Origin: Flavobacteriales bacterium
Lineage (GTDB): Bacteria > Bacteroidota > Bacteroidia > Flavobacteriales_D > Cryomorphaceae
DNA: 11,466 nt
Direction: 5' to 3'
Assembly (NCBI GenBank): GCA_020200995.1
Contig: JAIVHQ010000018.1
Coordinates: forward strand, 1 to 11,466
Below the pieces are notes generated by a model. It was not told where the DNA came from and made no database searches. It saw only the letters and a list, made by a program, of their open reading frames with translations. This document shows, piece by piece, positions 6,074 to 11,466 of the stretch (position 1 is its first letter; every line of letters starts with the position of its first letter). Position numbers and translations under genes: made by a program.

Positions 6074-8460
6074 AGGCTTTGATCAGGTTTGCCGTTTTTT
6101 CGATTGTGTTGATTTTAGCCGCGTCATGTGCTGAGCAGGAAGTCGAAAAGGAGCCGCTTCGCCTCGGATCGGCCATTTATGAGCCCGCGCTACCCGTGCA
6201 TCTGGACTACGACACGACGGTGATTCCGCTCGGCGATTTCTTCGAATTTCCCGAAAGGGCCGACACCGTGTACTTCACTGCAAATGTTGAATTCAACTAC
6301 ATCCGAGACAAGGGAACCGTGACGGTAACGGAGTATGAGAGCAATGAAAAAGTAACCGCACTCGGGGTGGTATACGAGGGAATTCACTACCACATTCCGG
6401 TATTCAAAAACCGCAGTCTGCCCTACCGTTTTACCTATGAAACTGATCGCACCGGCCTCGATGAGGTGGGGGTGAAAGGCAGTTTTAACGGGTGGAACCA
6501 CAAGGCATCGCTGCTCATAAAAGACGACGACACCTGGAGCATCGACCTCACCCTTCCGCCCGGCCAATACGAATATTTGGTGGTGGAAGACGGCCGCGAG
6601 ATGCGCGATCGGAGCAATCCACAGACTGCCGACAACGGGCGCGGAGGACTGAACTCCGTCTTTCAGGTGGGCAGCAACGCCGAGCGGCCTTTTATTTCGA
6701 CTTATGGCACATCGGGCGATTCGATTGTGGCGCACTACGGCGAGGAGCTGCACGCTCCGCTTGTGCTTTGGGAAAACCATCGACTTGATAGCAGTTTCTT
6801 CCACCGCCGCGGCGATCGGCTGGCGGTGGCCCTGCCCGCTGTCGCAAAAAGTGCGGAGCGGAGTCTGCTTAGGATATTCGGCAGCGACGAGAGCAACCGC
6901 TCCAACGATCTGATGGTTCCGCTGAAAAGCGGAAAACCCATCACAAACACTTCCGCACTCGACCGCACCGACAAGCAGACCTACTCCATGTACTTCATGA
7001 TGGTGGACCGCTTTGTGAACGGGGATACTACAAACGACATGCAGGTAGCCGATCCCGACATCATGCCGCCGGCCAATTACTACGGCGGCGACCTGGCAGG
7101 GGTAAAACAAAAAATTGACGAGGGCTATTTTTCCGATCTCGGCCTCAACACCGTTTGGTTGTCGCCGATCACGCAAAATCCGCTCGGGGCTTACGGCCTT
7201 TGGGATGAGGGAGGCGTGCGGAGCAAGTTCAGTGGATACCACGGCTACTGGCCTATTTCGTCGTCGCAGGTCGATACCCGTTTCGGCGATGAAGAGGTGC
7301 TCAAGGGCCTGATCGAATCGGCGCACAGCAGCGGCTCGAATGTGATATTGGACTACGTCGCCAACCACGTGCACGAGGAGCACCCCGTGTATGCCGCCCA
7401 CCCCGAGTGGGCCACCGAGCTCTACCTGCCCGACAGCAGCCTGAACACCGAGCGCTGGGACGAGTACCGCCTCACCACCTGGTTCGACACTTTTATGCCC
7501 ACACTCGATTTGGAAAACCCCGAGGTGGTGAGCGCCATGACCGACTCTGCGCTGTTTTGGTTTGAAAATTACGACATCGACGGGTTTCGCCATGATGCCA
7601 CCAAGCATGTGGCCACCGATTTTTGGCGGGAGCTTACGCGAAAATTGAAGTACCGCGTGGCCGTGCCCGAAAATCGCACCGTGTACCAAATCGGTGAAAC
7701 GTATGGAAACCCCGAGCTGATCGGTAGCTACATCGGCAGTGGGATGCTCGACGGCCAATTCGATTTTAATCTCTACGATGCAGCGGTGGCAGCCTTTGCC
7801 CGTGATGAGACCTCGATGCGCGAACTCGACCGGGTGCTCAATGAGAGCCTGATTGCATATGGACACCACCACCTGATGGGCAACATTTCCGGAAACCAGG
7901 ACCGCGCGCGCTTTATCTCTTATGCCGACGGTTCCGTCGATTTTGCAGAAGATGCAAAGTTGGCCGGGTGGACGCGGCTGATCGAAATTTCCGATCCCGT
8001 GGGCTACCGAAAACTTGCCATGCTTCACGCACTCAACTTCACCCTGCCCGGGGTGCCGGTGATTTACTACGGCGACGAAATCGGAATGCCGGGCGCCAAC
8101 GACCCCGACAATAGGCGCATGATGCGCTTTGGCGCCGACCTGAGCAATCAGGAAAAGTCGATCCTGAAAACCGTGACCGAAATTGCTGACCTCCGCCGCA
8201 ACAATATGGCCTTGCTCTACGGTGACCTCGCTGTGGCGGAATGCACCGATCACACCTACGCCTATTACCGAACCTACTTCGACCAAACCGCTTTGGTGTG
8301 TTTTAATAAATCTACCGAAGAGCGCACGTTGAACTTCGATTTGCCCGACCACATTTCCACAGAAGGTCTGGAGGCCCGCTTCGGTCATTCGGCGACTTTG
8401 GCAGGCCGAACGGTATCGGTAACTTTACCCCCTGTAAGTTTTGAAATCCTAACCCCTTGA
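6070..8460 (+). CDS. GH13 alpha-amylase-family lipoprotein with CBM48-like domain
   Basis: A predicted envelope alpha-glucan hydrolase of 796 residues. The start is ATG 6070, overlapping the GH65 stop as ATGA. The frame is open upstream, but this start gives a proper lipoprotein signal: a hydrophobic stretch, then LAASC with Cys20, followed by acidic EQEVEKE that may favour surface export. Domains: an unassigned N-terminal region (about 25-115); a CBM48-like beta domain with GSFNGWN (137-143); a linker beta region; a GH13 barrel from about 303 to 690; and a C-terminal beta domain. Catalytic regions are DYVANH (Asp428 to His433), DGFRHDATKH with nucleophile Asp509, and GETYG with acid/base Glu543. 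Region IV is GNQDRAR with Asp611. The usual NHD histidine is Gln610 (codon CAG), which may alter activity. Cyclomaltodextrinase or neopullulanase-like activity is as possible as alpha-amylase. Confidence 0.88.
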   Translation: MKALIRFAVFSIVLILAASCAEQEVEKEPLRLGSAIYEPALPVHLDYDTTVIPLGDFFEFPERADTVYFTANVEFNYIRDKGTVTVTEYESNEKVTALGVVYEGIHYHIPVFKNRSLPYRFTYETDRTGLDEVGVKGSFNGWNHKASLLIKDDDTWSIDLTLPPGQYEYLVVEDGREMRDRSNPQTADNGRGGLNSVFQVGSNAERPFISTYGTSGDSIVAHYGEELHAPLVLWENHRLDSSFFHRRGDRLAVALPAVAKSAERSLLRIFGSDESNRSNDLMVPLKSGKPITNTSALDRTDKQTYSMYFMMVDRFVNGDTTNDMQVADPDIMPPANYYGGDLAGVKQKIDEGYFSDLGLNTVWLSPITQNPLGAYGLWDEGGVRSKFSGYHGYWPISSSQVDTRFGDEEVLKGLIESAHSSGSNVILDYVANHVHEEHPVYAAHPEWATELYLPDSSLNTERWDEYRLTTWFDTFMPTLDLENPEVVSAMTDSALFWFENYDIDGFRHDATKHVATDFWRELTRKLKYRVAVPENRTVYQIGETYGNPELIGSYIGSGMLDGQFDFNLYDAAVAAFARDETSMRELDRVLNESLIAYGHHHLMGNISGNQDRARFISYADGSVDFAEDAKLAGWTRLIEISDPVGYRKLAMLHALNFTLPGVPVIYYGDEIGMPGANDPDNRRMMRFGADLSNQEKSILKTVTEIADLRRNNMALLYGDLAVAECTDHTYAYYRTYFDQTALVCFNKSTEERTLNFDLPDHISTEGLEARFGHSATLAGRTVSVTLPPVSFEILTP

Positions 8461-8464
8461 CAAT

Positions 8465-9859
8465 ATGAAATCAGGTTTGACCTTTTTATGGGCCGCATTG
8501 CTGCTCATCGCTTGTAATCCGCCCCAGCCGGCCTCTGAATTCGAAACCGCCGATGACCTCGAAGTGGAAGTGAATGAAGGCCTCTACCACCCCGAGTGGA
8601 TCAAGAATGCCACCATTTACGAAGCCAACATCAGGCAGCACACCCCCGAAGGTACCTTCAACGCCCTCAGAGACGACCTGGAGCGCATAAGCGACATGGG
8701 CGTTTCTATTTTGTGGCTTATGCCAATCCATCCGATCGGAGAGGTAAACCGAAAAGGGGGAATGGGCAGCTACTACTCGGTGAAGGACTACACCGATGTG
8801 AATCCCGAATTCGGCACCAAAGAAGATTTTCAAGCCCTTGTAAGGGAAGCCAACCGACTTGACATGAATGTGATCATCGACTGGGTGGCCAATCACACGA
8901 GCTTTGACGCTGTGTGGGCCGAAGACCACAAGGACTGGTACACCCTTGACTCGACTGGCAACCTGATGGCGCCCGAAGGCACCGACTGGAGTGATGTGGC
9001 CGACCTCAATTACGACAACCAGGAAATGCGCGCCGCCATGATCGACGCCATGGCCTATTGGGTGAGAGATTTCGGGGTGGACGGTTTCCGATGTGATGTG
9101 GCGAGCTACGTGCCGACCGACTTTTGGGAAGACTGTGTGGACACCCTGCGAAACATCAACAGCGAGATATTCATGCTGGCAGAAGCCGAGACCCCCGAGC
9201 TCCACAAGAAGGCTTTCAATGCGGCCTACGGCTGGGAATGGCTGCACATCATCAACGGAGTGGCCAAGGGCGAAAAAACCCTCGATGACATCGACGCGTA
9301 CCGCGCCGCCTCCGACACTACCCTGCCCAACGGTGCCTTTAGGATGTACTTCACCACCAACCACGACGAGAATTCCTGGAACGGCACCGTGATGGAGCGC
9401 TTCGGTGAAAAAGGTCATCTGGCCTACGCAGCATTGACTTTTACCATTGACGGCATGCCCCTCGTGTACAGCGGTCAGGAGGCCGGCCTCGACAAGGCCC
9501 TTGCCTTTTTTGAAAAAGACGAAGTGGAATGGGGAGATTACAAATACCAGGACTTCTACTCCAAGCTTCTCATGCTGAACCGCAACAATCAGGCTTTGTG
9601 GAATGGCTCATTTGGCGGAGACTTTCGCCGCATGACAACGGGTGCCGACGACAAGGTGTACGCATTCGAAAGGTCTGTAGATCAAACCGGCATTGTGAGC
9701 ATCATCAACCTGAGTGATGAGAAGCAGGAAATCGAATTTGAGGAAATGCCTGATGGGCAGTACCGATGTATATTTGACGGAGTCACTTTAGATGATACTT
9801 TCGGTGACGGGCCGTCGGAACTGGAACCTTTCGAATACCACGTATTTTTCAAGCAATGA
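8465..9859 (+). CDS. GH13 alpha-amylase-family lipoprotein
   Basis: A second envelope alpha-glucan enzyme of 464 residues, starting 4 bases after the preceding GH13 gene. Its signal peptide ends in LLIAC (Cys17), a canonical lipobox, followed by a low-complexity acidic stretch (ETADDLEVEVNEG). There is no CBM48 domain: the barrel starts almost at once (WIKNATIYEANIRQHTPEG). Catalytic regions are DWVANHTS, GFRCDVASYVP with nucleophile Asp211, LAEAE with acid/base Glu240, and TNHDENSWNG with His300-Asp301. All are intact, unlike region IV of its neighbour. A short C-terminal beta domain ends at FKQ. It probably cuts maltodextrins in the periplasm or at the surface, supplying maltose for phosphorolysis. 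GH13 subfamily and product size cannot be read here. Its stop overlaps the mgsA start by 4 bases. Confidence 0.9.
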   Translation: MKSGLTFLWAALLLIACNPPQPASEFETADDLEVEVNEGLYHPEWIKNATIYEANIRQHTPEGTFNALRDDLERISDMGVSILWLMPIHPIGEVNRKGGMGSYYSVKDYTDVNPEFGTKEDFQALVREANRLDMNVIIDWVANHTSFDAVWAEDHKDWYTLDSTGNLMAPEGTDWSDVADLNYDNQEMRAAMIDAMAYWVRDFGVDGFRCDVASYVPTDFWEDCVDTLRNINSEIFMLAEAETPELHKKAFNAAYGWEWLHIINGVAKGEKTLDDIDAYRAASDTTLPNGAFRMYFTTNHDENSWNGTVMERFGEKGHLAYAALTFTIDGMPLVYSGQEAGLDKALAFFEKDEVEWGDYKYQDFYSKLLMLNRNNQALWNGSFGGDFRRMTTGADDKVYAFERSVDQTGIVSIINLSDEKQEIEFEEMPDGQYRCIFDGVTLDDTFGDGPSELEPFEYHVFFKQ

Positions 9860-10245
9860 TATTTGCCATTATAGCACACGACGGTAAGAAAGCCGAGATG
9901 GTCGCTTTTTTGATGAAGCACCTCGACTTCCTGAAGCGGGCCGACATCGAGCTCGTAGCCACGGGCACAACCGGCGCTCACGTGGAACGGGCCGGCCTCA
10001 AAGTTCGCAAAGTGGCGTCGGGCCCCAAGGGTGGCGATGCCCAAATAGCTGCCATGGTCAGCGATGGACAAGTGGAGTGCGTAATGTTTTTCAGGGACCC
10101 CCTCGGAATGCACCCGCACGAACCCGATATCGCCATGCTGATGCGACTTTGTGATGTGCATGATGTACCTTTAGCCACCAACCCCGCCACTGCGCGGCTC
10201 ATTATAAACGGATACGAACAAAACCTAAAACCAACCAAGTCATGA
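9856..10245 (+). CDS. mgsA: Methylglyoxal synthase
   Basis: A cytoplasmic lyase that turns dihydroxyacetone phosphate into methylglyoxal and phosphate. It bypasses lower glycolysis and releases phosphate when sugar phosphates build up. The 129 residues cover the whole catalytic domain but lack the N-terminal extension of the 152-residue E. coli enzyme. Motifs: AHD (His8-Asp9), TGTTG (36-40), SGPKGGD with catalytic Asp61 (equivalent to E. coli Asp71), FFRDP (78-82), HEPD with His88 and Asp91, and NPATA. It overlaps the upstream amylase and the downstream aldolase by 4 bases each (ATGA), so its translation is probably coupled to both. The family enzyme is inhibited by phosphate. Phosphorolysis of maltose consumes phosphate, giving a possible link. 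Confidence 0.95.
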   Translation: MIFAIIAHDGKKAEMVAFLMKHLDFLKRADIELVATGTTGAHVERAGLKVRKVASGPKGGDAQIAAMVSDGQVECVMFFRDPLGMHPHEPDIAMLMRLCDVHDVPLATNPATARLIINGYEQNLKPTKS

Positions 10246-11312
10246 GTAAAAAATTTCGCTCGGGAGTACTTCACGGAAAAGAAGTTACCGACCTCTTCAA
10301 CTACGCAAAGCAGGAGGGTTTTGCCCTGCCCGCAGTAAATGTAATCGGCACCAACACCGTAAATGCAGTATTGGAAACTGCGCGGGAATTGAACTCTCCC
10401 GTCATCATCCAATTCTCAAACGGCGGGGCCCACTTTTTTGCCGGAAAGGGCATTACAGGTGAAAATCAAAAAGGCGCCATCGCCGGCGGAATCTCGGGCG
10501 CACTTCACGTGCACGAGATGGCCAAGGCATATGGCGTGCCCGTGGTGCTTCACACCGACCACTGTGCGAAGAAGCTGCTTCCCTGGATCGACGGATTGCT
10601 CGACGCGGGAGAGGAGTATTTTAAAAAGAACGGTCAGCCACTCTACAGCTCGCACATGCTCGACCTCAGCGAAGAGCCCCTCGAAGAGAACATCGAAATC
10701 TGTTCGAAGTACTTTGAGCGAATGAGCAAGATGGGCATGACCATCGAAATCGAGCTCGGTGTGACCGGCGGTGAGGAAGATGGCGTTGACAATACCGATG
10801 TGGACAGCTCTAAGCTCTACACCCAGCCCGATGAAGTGGCCTACTCATACGAGCGCCTCCTGAAAATCTCGCCGAATTTCACCATTGCGGCTGCCTTTGG
10901 AAATGTACACGGCGTGTACAAGCCGGGCAATGTGTCGCTGCAGCCCAAGATTTTGAAAAATTCGCAAGCCTACATTGAAAAGAATTTCAATACGGACAAG
11001 GATCCCGTAAACTTCGTTTTTCACGGAGGCTCGGGTTCATCGCAGGAAGAAATTCGCGAGGCAATCGGCTATGGTGCCATCAAAATGAACATCGACACCG
11101 ACATGCAATGGGCATTCTGGACCGGAATTCGCGACTTTTACAAAGAGCACGAAGGTTACTTGCAGACCCAGATCGGCAATCCTGACGGTCCCGACAGTCC
11201 CAATAAGAAGCACTACGACCCACGCAACTGGCTGCGAAAGGCCGAAATGGCCTTTGTAGAGCGACTCAAGGGCGCTTTTGACGATTTGAATTGTGTGAAC
11301 CGCAACGCCTAA
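10242..11312 (+). CDS. fbaA: Class II fructose-bisphosphate aldolase
   Basis: A zinc-dependent cytoplasmic aldolase that splits fructose-1,6-bisphosphate into dihydroxyacetone phosphate and glyceraldehyde-3-phosphate. The 356 residues match the class IIA (E. coli FbaA-like, 359 residues) form. Zinc ligands are His107 in HTDHCAKK, with adjacent catalytic Asp106, His223 in GNVHGVYKPGN, and His261 in FHGGSGSS. INMNID-type phosphate-binding sequence appears as KMNIDTDMQWAF near 284-295. The start is fixed by the 4-base ATGA overlap with mgsA. Its product DHAP is the substrate of that neighbour. No truncation or odd residue is seen. Confidence 0.96.
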   Translation: MSKKFRSGVLHGKEVTDLFNYAKQEGFALPAVNVIGTNTVNAVLETARELNSPVIIQFSNGGAHFFAGKGITGENQKGAIAGGISGALHVHEMAKAYGVPVVLHTDHCAKKLLPWIDGLLDAGEEYFKKNGQPLYSSHMLDLSEEPLEENIEICSKYFERMSKMGMTIEIELGVTGGEEDGVDNTDVDSSKLYTQPDEVAYSYERLLKISPNFTIAAAFGNVHGVYKPGNVSLQPKILKNSQAYIEKNFNTDKDPVNFVFHGGSGSSQEEIREAIGYGAIKMNIDTDMQWAFWTGIRDFYKEHEGYLQTQIGNPDGPDSPNKKHYDPRNWLRKAEMAFVERLKGAFDDLNCVNRNA

Positions 11313-11316
11313 ACCT

Positions 11317-11466
11317 ATGTTGCCCAAGATCAACTTTACCGAAACCGATGCCCACAAGCGACTCTCGGCACATACCGAGCGCATGAAAGCTGCGCACGTG
11401 CGTAAGCTCTTTTCCGACGACCCCGAACGCTTCAAGAAGTTCACCAAATGCTTCGAAAATATCCTG
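11317..11466 (+). CDS. pgi: Glucose-6-phosphate isomerase, N-terminal fragment
   Basis: Only 50 codons are present before the window ends, starting at ATG 11317, 4 bases after the aldolase stop. The sequence MLPKINFTETDAHKRL, followed by an HTERMKAAHVRKLF helix and DDPERFKKFTKCFE, resembles the N-terminus of bacterial glucose-6-phosphate isomerases, in which a T-A-W-x-x-L helix and LF-x-D-x-x-R-F-x-x-F are typical. The catalytic SIS domains lie outside the window. The role, glucose-6-phosphate to fructose-6-phosphate, fits the pathway because both the mutase and the kinase upstream would feed it. The call rests on a short stretch and on context. Confidence 0.75.
   Translation, partial: MLPKINFTETDAHKRLSAHTERMKAAHVRKLFSDDPERFKKFTKCFENIL

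Noticed and set aside
6190..8388. A 732-codon open frame on the minus strand opposite the first GH13 gene
   Set aside because: It mirrors a strongly supported GH13 coding sequence, has no recognisable motif and is His/Val-rich as expected for the complement of this codon usage. It is a shadow.

Overview
The window looks like a moderately GC-rich Bacteroidota chromosome, probably of the flavobacterial lineages. The reasons are a Bacteroidota-style NUDIX/winged-helix (NrtR-type) regulator, weak or absent Shine-Dalgarno sequences, lipoprotein GH13 enzymes with acidic residues after the lipid-anchored cysteine, and a BadF-type sugar kinase next to pfkA. Genus and species cannot be read from the sequence.

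Layout: a NUDIX-family regulator lies on the minus strand (71-874). A non-coding divergent region of about 380 bases (875-1255) separates it from a long plus-strand gene series. In order these are: a 6-phosphofructokinase gene broken by an internal deletion and frameshift (1256-2106); a BadF/BadG-type sugar kinase (2136-2999); beta-phosphoglucomutase (3003-3653); a strong intrinsic terminator and a second hairpin (3653-3737); a GH65 maltose phosphorylase (3767-6073); two GH13 alpha-amylase-family lipoproteins (6070-8460 and 8465-9859); methylglyoxal synthase (9856-10245); class II fructose-bisphosphate aldolase (10242-11312); and the first 50 codons of glucose-6-phosphate isomerase (11317 to the window end). 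Three consecutive junctions use a 4-base ATGA stop/start overlap, or nearly so: GH65/GH13, GH13/mgsA and mgsA/fba. The 3' half therefore looks like one translationally coupled operon.

The genes form an almost complete route from alpha-glucan to triose phosphate. The envelope lipoproteins cut starch, glycogen or maltodextrin. Imported maltose is split by phosphate in the cytoplasm into glucose and beta-glucose-1-phosphate. Beta-phosphoglucomutase makes glucose-6-phosphate from the latter, and the BadF-type kinase may phosphorylate the free glucose. Pgi, Pfk and Fba carry the carbon down glycolysis, and methylglyoxal synthase is a possible overflow valve at DHAP. No SusC/SusD pair or other sugar transporter is in the window.

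The main oddities are the pfkA lesion, which removes the catalytic PGTIDND segment; a terminator inside the pathway operon; repeated TGTAAAG motifs at both edges of the divergent promoter region; and a GH13 protein with Gln where the near-invariant region-IV His should be. I see no CRISPR array, transposon, tRNA, rRNA or clearly new type of system here.
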